DNA of 64,000 bases from Ifrita kowaldi (lineage: Eukaryota; Chordata; Aves; Passeriformes; Cinclosomatidae). The notes beneath the pieces are model-generated. The model was not told the origin of the DNA. It did no database searches and worked only from the letters and a program-made list of their open reading frames with translations. Both the position numbers and the translations under genes were made by a program. Numbering within the stretch: position 1 is the stretch's first letter; every line of letters starts with the position of its first letter. This document shows, piece after piece, positions 52,741 to 64,000 of the stretch. Location of the stretch: contig VZRS01014569.1 of assembly GCA_013398055.1 (NCBI GenBank), forward strand, positions 168,175 through 232,174. Direction: 5' to 3'.

Positions 52741-55700
52741 TAGATTTGCATGTGGCAACAGAGGTAGCAAACAAAAAAGGAGTGTTTCTTTTTTTTCCAG
52801 AGAAAGAAGAGCTGATACCTGAAAGAGTCTTAGCATTAATTTCTCGGTGATTTTAATAATGAAAAACATTTTAAGAGCCCTACACTAAGTTTTCATTTGG
52901 GGAACATAGATCTGTTCTGCCTGTTGTATCTGCTACCGTTTAGGGTAGAAGGTTTTTATCCTTCTTCTTCCCTGGCCCAAGAACCACAAAATGGCTTTTC
53001 CTGGAATGGCTCGATTGCCTGTAACTATAAATTAAAGATGAGCTATCTCTATACTGAAGCCCTGTTCAAGACCCACATCAAAATGTGTCTGTCCCACATT
53101 TACAAAATGAATATTTGCTTCATGCTAAGAAAACTGACATTTGCAAGTGGCTGTGTGCTTTGTGCTTCACTGAAAAAACAAGTTTTAGCTGTGGTTTGTG
53201 AAAGGTGGGCTTCTCTCACATACTTTCCCAGGAAAGTAAGCACTGGTCTCATTAAGATCCAGTTGAGGATGAATTGCCCCGCTAAGAGGAATGTTTTGCA
53301 AGTTCAGTATCTAAATAATGAAGAAAAACACAGATCACTCGAAATAATAAGACCTGCCATTCATACACAAGTTTAACCTGGAAGGCTGAAGCATGGCAGG
53401 TAGGAAAAAATTAAAAGCATTTCAAAGTGCCAGGCAAAACTCTAAATGTATCTTCCCACAGTCACATCTGCCCACCCCTTACCATAATGGAAAGTGTGTC
53501 TCAATCATATCATTATTTTCCCCAAGTCCTCTATGCCTACATATCAAAAGTTATAGGAAAAAAAAGTAATGCAAATAAACATACTGAAAATGAAATTCAG
53601 AACTCTTAAAGTCAATGGCAGTTTTGCCACTGGTTTCAGCAGAGCCAGATTTCACACACAGACAACAAAGTAGGTCACCAATGTCCATGTCAGACCACTT
53701 CCAGACTCCATGAATGGAAGCTCCTTTAGGCAAAGGGAGCTTGGCTTTTACCTTTCTAAAGTCCTAATTCAACATAGTACTTAAAGCCCTTGAGAGAGAG
53801 ATTATTCAGTGTTACACTAAGTAAGCACTTATCCAACTGCAAATTTTTGTATCTTCAGGGAAAACACAGAAGTGAAAAGGGACATGTCCTCTCTGGGAGA
53901 ATGGCAAGACTGAATTCTCCCTAACCCTTCTCCCAAATGCATGTTGCTTTCTGGTATTTGAGTGACCAAAGAAAGCATTTTGCCACTTTGGGTCCTAGAT
54001 AATGAGGGACTAAAGGAGGAAATGTCTCCAGGCTCTCTGTTGAGCATCACGTCCGTCAGTGGTGGCACCCACAAAGCTCGGCAGCAGTCCTCATGCTTTG
54101 GGAATCCCAAAGACCAGGAAAATCCTCTGAAACCCAAGGTTTGCAAGGTACCACAAGAGGCCAGATGAGGTTCAGAGTGGCATCATCCAGTCTTGCCCAT
54201 TCTTCGTACACTGAAGCAGCCACCAGCTATTCAAGTCTCTGAGAAGACCTGAGTTCAGTAACCATGACAGCCTTAAAACCTGACCTCTCCGTAATCCCCA
54301 TCCACCAGAAGGAAAAGAAGTCTCTAAAAACATGCTCCTGGTTAAAAACATCTTCCTGCATAAGACAGCATATATTCTACCTTTTGAGGTCAGGTGGTAT
54401 AGAAAGGGTTAACCAACCGCCAACAAACAGCAAGCTGTTCTTTTTCAGTGTCTCCAGTTTTAGAAAGTCCCAGTCAGTTCTCTGGATAGAGTACATTTTT
54501 AGAGAAAATGGGCCAGAAAGTCCTCTACAGATGAGTCACACTGACAATGCCAGAGCAGAACAATGGAGTTGTTGTCCTATCAGGGCTAAGCCAAAAATAG
54601 TTGTTTTCATAAGGCTTTTACCTGATTCTCATTTCTTATTTGCACTGAGCTCCAGTGGGGATGGGAGAGAACCAGTTTAACACTAAACTTTTTCAAGATG
54701 TGTAGCAGAAGTATATTACTGGAAAGGATGTAGCAAATGAGATTGGTGGCAAATTACTACAGTATTGGCAGAAGAGGTGACTGTGACCTTAGAAGGTGGT
54801 AGGCAGGTCATGGCATCATTCGGGGTTTCTGCCTATCTAATAAAACCTTTCTTTGTGCATCTTAAGTATTCCTCTTTTCATGTAAGTACCCCAACACTTG
54901 TTTATGAGTCTCTGTGAAAGGTAGGCCTACTCTGGTTATTATTACTGACCCCAGTAGTCACATTGTTCTTGAAATAAAAGTCCATGATGACTGCAAAATC
55001 ATTCTCAACCATCTTTTTATTTCCTGCATTTCATGCTTATGCAGGCCCATCATAAAGAGCAAAATCCAGTGTCTTGGAGGGACATAAGAGTATGTTACAA
55101 CTGATGTACACAGGACAAAACTTTGTTATATCCTTGCAGCCTAGGTATCTTTTTATCACCCTCACCTCCAAACCCATCTGTCCTGAGTAAAGTCGTGTGC
55201 CCAACCAAGAGAAAACCATGTCATGTCATGGCAGGGCTGTTTGGCCTACATTCAAAGTGGGCCACGGTTTTAGATGCCTGAATTAAGATATGATAAAAGG
55301 AGTAAATTTTCAGAAGTATTAAATATCTGCCCACAAAGAGAGACATAAACAGAGAAAGAAATTTTAAAAAGCAACAATTCTTTTTCAGTTAGAACACTAG
55401 GAAAAAACCCAAAACACTAAAGCCTATATTAAGTCTCTGACATGAAAAACCCTTCAGTAAGCCACACAACACTCAAAGATCTCAGATAAATAGTACACTA
55501 ACTGGCTGGCATAGAGAAATCAAACAAAGTCTTCAAAACTGCTGTGGAGAAGATGGCAGAGCCCAGAAGTTGAATATTTCAAGTGGTTACACATATCCCT
55601 CCCTGGAAGCTGGCAGCTAACCCTGTACACATTTTTTAAAAACCATTATGGAAGTTGTCACGTTCTGTGACATGTTGATCAAGGTTCCCCACCAAGCAAG

Positions 55701-56630
55701 GGGCTTTACTTAACCTCAGACCTGCTTTTGAGTTGCACACATCCAAGCACAAACATACAAACACAAGTCAACAGACCCGCAGTGTCATGGAGCCAACGAT
55801 ATTCTTTCAAAGCATCAGGCTGGGAGAGGGGGCCAGAAGATTTTGGCAGAGCTCAGACCTCCCAGCCTGAGAGGAGAGGCTCCTGGGTTGCTCAGTGCAC
55901 ATTTTGTCAACTGATTTCAGACCTTGGGAACGTGACAAGAGCTTTGTAACCCTCCCTCTAAGGATGCCCCTCACCCGCCTTGGTGAGCATAATGAAAGGA
56001 AGGGGGGGTGAGAGGATGCAGTGCGAGGAGGGGGACATTTCTGCCCCAGCCCCACAATCTGTCACAAAGCACTCATTTTCAGCACTTTAGGGCAACTCAT
56101 TTATTCACATGGCTCTTCACTTTAACATGCTGCAAACATGTAGCAAACACTTCTGCAGCTGCACCATCTAGAGCAGCTCAGCTATAGCATGGCACCTCAG
56201 AAAGGTTTCACGTCCCTTCACGTCTGGTTGTGTTAAAAAGCACAAGATACAACAGACTGGATGGATACAGAAACAGGTACAAAGAACATTCAGCACAGAG
56301 AAAGGACCATCCTACACACTAAGCCTGCTGAGATACCAAAATAATCCCTGTTGCCTCCTTCTTTGTTTAGACCAAGTGCCTAATGTTCATGGGAGTCCAT
56401 TTTAACAGGACACGGAGATACCCCAACGTGGTACAAACAGGCAGGACCAAGGTCCACCTTCTACTTTTCAAGCCAGGCACATTTCTAAGCTTAGTGTCTT
56501 AGCCAAAGACATGCCAGCTCCTCTGGAGATAACCTATCACATCAGTGTAGTCAAGCGGAGTGATGTTCATCTCTTGGCTGGCCAACCAGGCTACTTCCTA
56601 TGGTAAGACAACTGCGTAAGTTGAAAGAAG
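52741..56630. other. Unique non-coding DNA, no gene seen
   Basis: No gene. The 159-codon frame at 52897-53376 (+) and the 138-codon frame at 54264-54680 (+) were inspected and show no motif, signal peptide or family resemblance. A TCATG-type direct repeat lies near 55219. No repeat family was recognised. Confidence 0.5.
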
Positions 56631-56735
56631 TTTTAATTCCCATTTATCTGACACTTGTGAGATTGCATCTGGAACATTGTGTTCAATTTTAGGTTCCCCA
56701 GTACAAGCAATGCATTGACATAATGGGCAAAAATA
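56631..56735 (+). mobile_element. CR1: Old CR1 ORF2 scrap
   Basis: 'ACACTTGTGAGATTGCATCT', 'GGAACATTGTGTTCAATTTT' and 'AGGTTCCCCAGTACAAGCAA' match the CR1 ORF2 stretch coding for the R-P-H-L-E-Y-C-V-Q-F-W-A-P block. Here it is diverged and interrupted. It is internal to the element, so both ends have been lost. Confidence 0.75.
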
Positions 56736-59700
56736 CATTTCATCTATAATTCATGTATGCTGGATTCCAGGACTGCTGGTTTATGCAGGATGAGCTTTGC
56801 AGCATCGAATCAGATCAATTTTAGCTGGAATTTCAAGGGCAGAAAAATAGTCATTTTTTCAACAACAAGCATGACTGGTTTGACTACAGTGGATGCCTTT
56901 TTTTATTCCTAATAATAAAACAGACACTGGTACAGATGTGTACAGACATAGCATAGACACTATTATGTGACAAGCGAGACACTGAACATCAGGTTGCATA
57001 CCATTTGTGTTTAATATTCCCATATTTTTGAGCTGTCTTTCCTTCTGTGCCTTCTTCCTCTTCTCACAAATAGGAAGATACAGCACACTTTTTAATTGTA
57101 CCAGCAGCAATCTAAGAATCTCCTGTACTTTGTAGACAAGAACAAAACTCCTCCCCAGTCATTTAATGTTTATTTCACATTATTTTATGTCTACTATCTG
57201 AATTCCAAGGGTTTCTTCCCTTCCTTGCAATACGAAAGCAGTAATAGAAACTCAGCAAACATAGGATTTTCAAGAGAGAGAGTATCTGAAAGCAGTACTT
57301 GAAAGTTTAATAGAAATTGCAAAATTCACATCTGCTGTACCTCACCACTGAGGCTCCCGTATTCCAAAACCTTCATCTTGTCCATACATGTAAATAAGAC
57401 ACGTTGGTTCCATCCCTTGGCACTGGAACCACCCGCCCAGCAGTTCGTATCCAGACAGCCAAGCCCTTTCACATCCCCAGAACAAGGTGCCTGCAGCCTA
57501 ATTACTACTGGTGATGGCCTCTGGCCAGTGTGCATCCCCAGGTGGTGCCCAGGCATTGTCTGGAGAAGCTCTAGCTGGGGCTGCAGCCGTGCTAACAGCT
57601 TACAGAATGGACAGGTATACAGCAGTGCTCAGGGTTATGCATTGTCCCTATTTAACCTGCAGGGATAAACCTGGCCACAACCTCCTACAGCTCTTGCATT
57701 TGCAGACTTTTCCCCTCTCTTGGTCATCACAGAAGAATGGTGTCTGCTAAGACAAACCTCAACTGCACTTCAAGAATTTTGTCAGCAAGGGCTAGAAAAT
57801 AGCTGGTCAGTACATAAACTCTTAGACTTCATTGTTATTATTTATCACATCTGGCTGTCTAAGGTGTCTTTTAAGGGCTAAGGTGACTGTTGTTTCTTCA
57901 GGAAGCAGACTGGTAGTCACATGGGGAGGAATAGGGGGTAGAACCTGAAGTATCTGTCAAGTTCTGGAAATAAAATATTAGACAAGAGGTGACAGATCAA
58001 ATACTGCATGTCTGTCACATACAATCTGGTCTCTAAAGCTCCAAAAGACACAGCTCTTATTTTAAGGTCATGTTTCCACACCCTTCTACAGTATCTTTGC
58101 ACAACTTGATTGAGACACATGCCTGAGGGGCCACCTTGTACGCACTGGCCCTGCCTGCCATTTATCATCGTGCTGGAAGTGCTCATGAATTCCCCTTCAC
58201 ATAGACTGGTTTATTTAGAGATAATTTGAGTTGCCGCATGTGTGAACAGGGCCTTTCATTGAAAACCTGCAAGCAGCCAGACAGAGGGAGGGAGGGCTTG
58301 TGGGAAGGCATGACAAAGGGCTTCCAGCAAATGAGACCCCAAACTTCCACCTCTGCAAAGCCAGCAGGTAGCCCACAGCATGGGGGAAACACCAGCGCAA
58401 ACAGCTGCCACTTCTTGCTCGTCCAAAACCAGGCATTCTGCATGTTTATTTAAACTCAGCTGACTATTAAAGTATACACCCATAATACTGACCAGGGGTG
58501 TTGCAACGACATGTTTCAGTGTTCCAATGGAATCTTGTTTTCTGTTGACCCTTTCCAGACAGACCAGAAATTGGTAATTCTAGTGAGGAGAAGAAAAAAA
58601 AAAAGAGAACAGAAAAATGAAGAATAAAAGAACATTTTCCTTAGCATCTTGAAATAACTTGGGATTAGTATTAACAGAGCCTGGGTGGATGCCAGGTTTC
58701 CACTCCCCTAAAGGGAAGACATATAGCTACCTGCTTTGTGAATATTAATAACAGTGCTAAGCAATGTCATGTCAATTGCCTTACAATTACAATTGTAATT
58801 ACAATTACACCTTAAAATTTGAATCCATAGGTGCAGAAGAAGGACACCCATGCACAGCTGAATGTTAACAAATCACTGCCTAGGAGGATAGTCTCACATG
58901 AACTTCCCTGGTCTTTCTACAACTTCCTATTCAGCCCTTGCTATCCTCCTGTTGCTCTTCTCAGAAGCCAAGCTGTGAGCACCAACAACTGATATATGAA
59001 GGGCTTAGTCACTTGTTGAGTTGGAGCAGAAAAACCCATCCTTTGGCAGTGGAGAGAAGGTATTTCCTACTTAGTGTGGTGATTATTAACATGTAAAATT
59101 CAGGTTCCAATGCAACTACTATGGTGTCATTGGATAACTCCTAATATTTCAAAACCGGATAGTCTAAGCTTAAAATGTTTATCTTGTTTTGGAACATGAA
59201 AAACGTGTACAAGCCTGAGAGTGTATGTTGCTGTATATCTGGGGTAATCGTGCCAAATAACTGCATAGACTAAACAATCTATATATTGATATATATAATT
59301 ATTGATATCAACATAAGTCCAAAACTAGGACACTTATTGCTCTGGTCTGTGCAAACTTTACACATACCTTTCACCTAAAAGAACTCTAGCTGCATCTCAG
59401 GAAGTGACAACTCCATCTAATGACCCCATCATGGTACCAGACAGCTCCATGTGATATCACAACAGTCCACTGAAACTAAGCTCACTCCTTGGAGAGACCT
59501 GGCTTCCAGACACTGGCAGAGAGGCCAAGACCCTGACTGCTGAATGCATGCAAGACCAAAGACCGGTCCCTGCTAGATTAAACTTCCAAGAGTAATATCA
59601 ATGATTGCTCAAGCTACACAGAACTGCACTTTAGTTCACCTAGATCTGCAGGTAGGATTATTTCACCATCAAAAAGAGCACCTTTAGAATTTAAGTGATG

Positions 59701-59843
59701 ACCAAATGTCACCATGAACCATTGTCCTTTCCAGCCCAGATTTTGTTCAGTTTAACTAATTTGCACTGGTATCAATACACACAAGGATCTTCTGTTCTTT
59801 GCATGTTGACATTCATAGTGCTTTAAGCCATTTGTCTTAAACA
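56736..59843. other. Unique non-coding DNA, no gene seen
   Basis: No gene. 58250-58440 is locally GC-richer with overlapping frames on both strands (73-86 codons) and no motif. A six-base-unit simple repeat with a palindromic centre lies at 58781-58808, and an AT-only stretch at 59278-59312. Confidence 0.5.
58781..58808. repeat. AATTAC simple repeat with 16-bp palindrome
   Basis: TTACAATTACAA then TTGTAATTACAATTAC: the six-base unit switches to its complement at the centre, giving a perfect 16-bp palindrome at 58785-58800. It is probably a replication or strand-switch product within a short tandem repeat. Confidence 0.8.
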
Positions 59844-59905
59844 CATGGGGAAATAATGTGTTGACATTATTCAAATAATGTCAACAAACACATTATTTCC
59901 CCATG
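59844..59905. repeat. 28-bp near-perfect inverted repeat (hairpin)
   Basis: The left arm (59844-59871) starts CATGGGGAAATAATGTGTTG and continues GACATTATT. The right arm (59874-59905) is its reverse complement with only a four-base insertion (within 59885-59890). Just two bases separate the arms. No transposon terminal sequence or gene accompanies it. It could be a strand-switch (template-switching) mutation, a small fold-back element, or a hairpin RNA source. It sits 57 bp before the 5' end of the CR1 at 59962. Confidence 0.9.
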
Positions 59906-59961
59906 CAGGGGAAGTGAAAAACAAAGAGTAAACAGCTTTGTGTGGAGAGATGTCTTCCAGT

Positions 59962-61321
59962 CTAAAGACTGGTGAAGAACACTATGTCTATCTACAAAAA
60001 GGGCCAGAAGGAAGGTCCAGGAAACTGCAGACCAGTCAGCCTCGTTTCATTCCCTGAGAGAACTATGGAACAGGTCCCTACAAAAGCTATTTCCACGCAA
60101 ACACATTTCAAGAAGCTGACTGCTAAAAGCCAACATGGGCAAACTGAAGGGTCAATCCTGCTTGACCAAACATGCTCAGTGGATGAAAGGAAAGTAGTGG
60201 ATATCATCATCAACTTGATTTTCACAAAGTGTTTGACACAATCTTCCTCAAAATCCTTTTCGACAAGTCAGTAAGATATGGACTGGGCAGATGAAACACA
60301 AAATGGCTGACGAACTGACTAAACTGTTCAGCTCAGAGGCTCAAAATTAAAAGGCTCAAAGCCATGCTGGCATCTGGGCACAAATTAATTTCTTCTGAGT
60401 CAATGCAATTCAGCTTTATAAGTGGTCTGGAAGGCAGGCTTGAATGCACTGTCACCAAATTTGAGGATGAGCCTAAGTTGGATGAAGAGGTAGCAGTGCT
60501 GGAAGAAAAAGTCACCATATAGAGACCTCAACAGGCTGTTGAGATTTGGCCAGCAAGAATGAAGTTTATTGTGAGGTTCAGCAGAGATAAATGTCAAGTC
60601 CTGAACCTGGGGTAGAATAATCCCAAGCAGGAGCACCAGCTGGGCACTGGCTGGCTGGACAGTTGCTCTGCTGAAAAGGCACAGGGTGTCTTGGCAGACA
60701 GCAAGATGAACACGAGCCAGCCCAGTATCCCGGCAGCAATGAAGGGCAACAGCATCCTGGGCTGAATTAGTGACACGGTTGCTGGTAGATAAAGAGATGT
60801 GATTTTTCTACTCTGCTCAGCACCTGGAACACACTGTCCAGCTTCTCTCTTCCCAGTTCAAGAGACATTGAAAGCCTAGAAATGGTCTAGAGGGGACCAG
60901 GAAGATGAGGGAACTGGAGAACATTACAACTGAATGAACTGTGCTTGCTCAGACTTGAGCAGGGAAGGCTTAGCACGGGGAAATCAAATCACTGCCTTCC
61001 AATACCTAAAAAGTAGTTCTGGAGGAGACGCATCTCTTCGTGAGGATGCACTATGACAGGAGAAGAAGCAATGGGCACAAGTGGCTTCCAGGGAAGTTTC
61101 ACCTGAATATTTAAAAAATTCTTTTCTGTGAGAACATCTAAAGATCTAAACATTAGGATCAGCTGCCTGAAGAGAGTGGAATCTTTCTCACTAGAAATAA
61201 TAAAGATGTGAGTTGATTGGGCCTCAAATAACCTAATCTAAGGCCCTGTTTTTAATGGAAAGTTGGATCAGATAATCTTAGGAGGTCCCTTCTAACCTAG
61301 TCTTGTCTCTTTCTGTGATTC
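59962..61321 (+). mobile_element. CR1: CR1 retrotransposon, ~1.36 kb old copy
   Basis: This is the longest CR1 in the window. It begins inside the reverse transcriptase ('CTACAAAAAGGGCCAGAAGG', then 'GAAACTGCAGACCAGTCAGC') and runs with an internal gap near 60260-60340 through late ORF2 ('ACACGAGCCAGCCCAGTATC', 'GGCAACAGCATCCTGGGCTG'). It ends with the tail 'GGAGGTCCCTTCTAACCTAG' and a decayed 'TTTCTGTGATTCC'. Divergence is clearly higher than in the 30331 and 51753 copies, so it is an older insertion of a different subfamily. Confidence 0.9.
59972..60274 (+). pseudogene. CR1 reverse transcriptase finger/palm remnant
   Basis: The frame from 59972 gives Y-K-K-G-Q-K-E-G-P-G-N-C-R-P-V-S-L, the conserved N-terminal reverse transcriptase block of CR1-type elements (usually ...G-N-Y-R-P...). 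It continues as L-L-D-Q-T and V-V-D-I-I-I-N-L. The catalytic motif A neighbourhood (K-V-F-D-T at 60226-60240) is in a different frame from the start of the remnant, showing a frameshift. Downstream the F-A-D-D block is not recognisable, partly because of the internal deletion. Endonuclease and ORF1 are absent. Confidence 0.85.
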
Positions 61322-61533
61322 CTTCCATTATCTTCTCAATAGATACTTTGCTATACATTTATGTCAGGGAAAAAATTGTCCCAAGTTTTTCAATTTGGAG
61401 CAGAAAGCAGTAAGCTATTTTTTTCCATGAATGTCCAACATACAAAGATCTTTAAGATCTCTCACTAACTCAGACAGCAGCTCCAGCTCTCACATACCCA
61501 GACTTTTAATGCCCTGGGTTGCACCCTAACCTG
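61322..61533. other. Unique DNA after the CR1
   Basis: Nothing recognised. Confidence 0.5.
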
Positions 61534-61566
61534 GACACCTGGCAGACACTCTCTCTGCCAGGTGTC
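61534..61566. repeat. 13-bp perfect hairpin, 7-nt loop
   Basis: GACACCTGGCAGA (61534-61546), loop CACTCTC, then its exact complement TCTGCCAGGTGTC (61554-61566). GC content of the stem is about 60%, so it would be stable as DNA or RNA. No T-run follows and no gene flanks it. Origin unknown. Confidence 0.85.
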
Positions 61567-64000
61567 TGCCCAGTCTAACCCTGCCCAGAGGGGCTGTGAG
61601 TCTCGTGCTTCTTGCTGGCCATGCCTCCCCAGCTATGGTTTTGTTTCATGCTCCACGTTGCGCCAGCCTGAAGCATGAGCCCTGCCCTTCACCTCATGGG
61701 CATGGTCAGGCATGCACAGCCCAGCCTCTGACTGGGAGCAGCACCCGCTCATGAAGGAGAGGAAAAAAAGGCAACTGCTACCAGTAAAGGCAAAAGCAGC
61801 TGTGACCAAAGCTCTCAGCCTACCAGAAATACCTATCATGGCTTGAGCCATGAGCCCAGGAGATCAACAGAGCCTCACAGATACCCTAGTTGAGGGCCAG
61901 CAGCCAAGGGTTAACTACGGTAGCAATAACAAGGCAAATGATTGAGCTGTCTAATTTTTGGCTAGGCACCTTTAAACTCACCATCCCACCCACTGCCTCC
62001 CTGCTAGGATCCATACCGAGATGGACATGATAAGGAAGATGGGTTTTCAGTCACACCAACATTTTCTTGTCCTGCATGTGGCAGGCAAGCGAGGCAGCAA
62101 GCAGGCTGGCAGTGAGCTGGAGCAGTGCCAGGGGCATGTGGCTGGGGAGGTGTTGGGGCCACCAAGTGCTGTCACACACCTCTGGGATGGCTTCCACCAG
62201 TGTGAAATTGTCTCCATCACAGAAGCCACACCTGAAATACCTCTCCAAAATTGCTTCTGATAAGCAGCAATTCCTACCCTGAGGAGCTGGAGGCATGTCT
62301 AACCCCAAACTCCTCCCTTTCCTGGCCCCAGTCAGTAGCTTGCTGTAAGTGAGGGTGATACAGACACCCTCGTCGCTATTAAGTACAATGAGATGTCTGA
62401 GACAATGGGAACCTACTCGGTGCAGGAGTCTTTGAGGTACTTGGGCTGATGCCCAGCTGTGTTTTACTTGGCCCCATCCACAGGCTTCCAGGAGACCCTG
62501 CGTCACTGCTCCCTGTCCCAGCAACATGCCAGGGCAGCCACACAAGCTGGGGAGGAAAGCAGGAACATTAGCAGCAGGGCAGGCAGCAGCCAAGCAGCCA
62601 CCATGGAGCCACCTGGAAATTAGAAAATAGGCAGAGGAGGCACCTATTTTTATGAAAATTATCTGCAATTAGATATTAACTGATTCAGACCATGCACAGG
62701 AAGACAACATAGGCTTGAAAACAGGCATGAAGCACAGCTTCACAAAGGCAGGAAACTGATGTTTGCTCATATTTATACCAGTTTCCCACATAACAAGATC
62801 CAGGAATTCACTGTCTTGTCCATCCTCCCTCTGCTGAATACATGGGCTGGAAGGAATCAAACGTGTCAGAGAACTGAAAGATGTTACGATTTCAATGCAT
62901 TTTGTGAAAGCAGCTGAGCAGAGAGAAATCCCAAAGTTGTCAGCCTAGCTTGGGGTGAGTTCATGCACTATCAGAGATCAGGGGCTTTGTATGGGGACCA
63001 GCTGTGCTCCCAGGCCTATGAGTACAGGGAAGGCACAGATAATCTCTGGATATGTGAAAGGATGGTGGGAAGGTGTCCAGCCGGGGGTCTCTGCAAGGGA
63101 CTGACTCAAGTGGAAGATGGGACATGGGCTTCCCATGTCAAAGACTAAGTTGCCAGTGCTGGTCTCTGCAAGTTCTTGTGCCTGGTAAAACATGGAAAAA
63201 GTAGATACACCCAAAGAAACTGAAGTTTGGCTTAAAAAGTGTTAAGAGTTTCCTCCTTACACTGACCTACACCCTCAGCGGGCACCAGTTTTCATCCAGT
63301 GGTTTCTCAGCTCCTGAATACTTCCAATATTTCAAAAGTTTTCCCGTGTTTCATAAAATCAGGAGTCTTCAGCACAAACGTAAGCAAAGAGAAATGCGGG
63401 ATGGCCAGAATGCTCAGTGCTCCGGCAGGGTTCAGGCAGGGCTCACAAAGGTGGCCAGCACGGAGCTGGCCATGAGCAGCAGGGATGTCCTTGGACAGCC
63501 TGAGGAGGGGGCAGCCCCAGCTCCTGCGTCCTCTCTTCCCTGAACAAAAGCAGCTGTAGCTGCTGAACCACCTGGGCTTGCAGTAGAAGCATTTTGAGAT
63601 AAATTGCTATGGATCTGGGGGCTCTACTAAAACAGTGAGCAGACAGTGATTTGGGAATGGCTTAATGTCCTTGGGCGTGGAGACTTGCAATTCAGCTCCA
63701 TGGTACATCCAGGCATTTTAGAGTCTTCACTCCTAACTTTCTACAGCTCTTTTGAGTGACCATTCACCACCTGCTAACAAGTTATGCTTGATTTTTGTTA
63801 AAATCCCATCCTGATATACACAAATCACACAAAAGAGAATGTCACCCTATAAGGACCAAGTGTGGATGGACAGGTGTGACAATGAGCATGACAAACTATG
63901 CAGTCCTGGCTGTAAAGAAAATGTAGTGGGCAATGCAATCATTTTCATGGGCAATGCAGCCCTGTTCACGTCCCCCAGCTGGTTCAAGGTTCAAACACAG
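61567..64000. other. GC-richer unique DNA, no supported gene
   Basis: This is the most GC-rich part of the window, with many short frames on both strands. The longest frame of the whole window lies here (62668-62051 -, 205 codons, Cys- and Leu-rich). It has no recognisable domain, is overlapped by frames on the other strand, and its length is near what chance gives in 64 kb of six-frame search. I do not call it a gene. No repeat family was recognised. Confidence 0.45.

Noticed and set aside
52897..53376. 159-codon plus-strand frame
   Set aside because: No domain, signal peptide or family resemblance; length within chance expectation; no splice or promoter context.
1..64000. Endogenous retrovirus, tRNA, rRNA, CRISPR or prokaryotic operon
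   Set aside because: No LTR pairs, primer-binding sites, cloverleaf genes, regular spacer arrays or operon-like gene packing were seen anywhere in the window.

Overview
The window looks like gene-poor vertebrate chromosomal DNA, most likely from a bird. The evidence is fifteen or so fragments of CR1 (chicken-repeat-1 type) non-LTR retrotransposons. Most are short pieces truncated at their 5' ends that keep the conserved CR1 3' tail, and they lie in both orientations. I saw no Alu, L1 or other mammal-type interspersed repeats, and no bacterial gene organisation. Turtles and crocodilians also carry CR1, so 'bird' is an inference. Base composition is AT-rich with scarce CpG, as expected for an intergenic region or a very long intron.

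I found no host protein-coding gene, rRNA, tRNA or CRISPR array that I can support. Open reading frames are short (the longest is 205 codons), scattered over all frames and about what chance predicts. The only recognisable coding matter is decayed CR1 ORF2 (reverse transcriptase and the region behind it) in three copies: 30331-31220 (+), 51753-52740 (-) and 59962-61321 (+). All three are broken by frameshifts and stops.

Layout: 1-7.1 kb is unique DNA with one CR1 tail at 1.4 kb. 7.1-11.1 kb has three small old CR1 scraps. 11.1-21.4 kb is unique, with two possible regulatory islands near 18.7 and 19.6 kb. 21.4-31.2 kb has five CR1 pieces, including a roughly 0.9 kb one. 31.2-38.9 kb is unique and holds a compact CpG-retaining island at 37.67-37.78 kb, the best candidate for a conserved non-coding element. 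38.9-40.2 kb has two CR1 tails. 40.2-51.1 kb is unique, with a candidate spliced exon at 46.6 kb, an AAT-type microsatellite at 49.6 kb and a TATA/GC-box arrangement at 50.5 kb. 51.1-52.7 kb holds two CR1s pointing in opposite directions. 52.7-60 kb is mostly unique and ends in a near-perfect 28-bp inverted repeat at 59.84-59.91 kb. 60-61.3 kb is the longest, oldest CR1, and 61.3-64 kb is a relatively GC-rich tail.

No undescribed multi-gene system is visible. The observations most worth checking are the 59.84 kb hairpin, the 37.7 kb CpG-retaining island, the 46.6 kb exon candidate and the 50.5 kb promoter-like segment.
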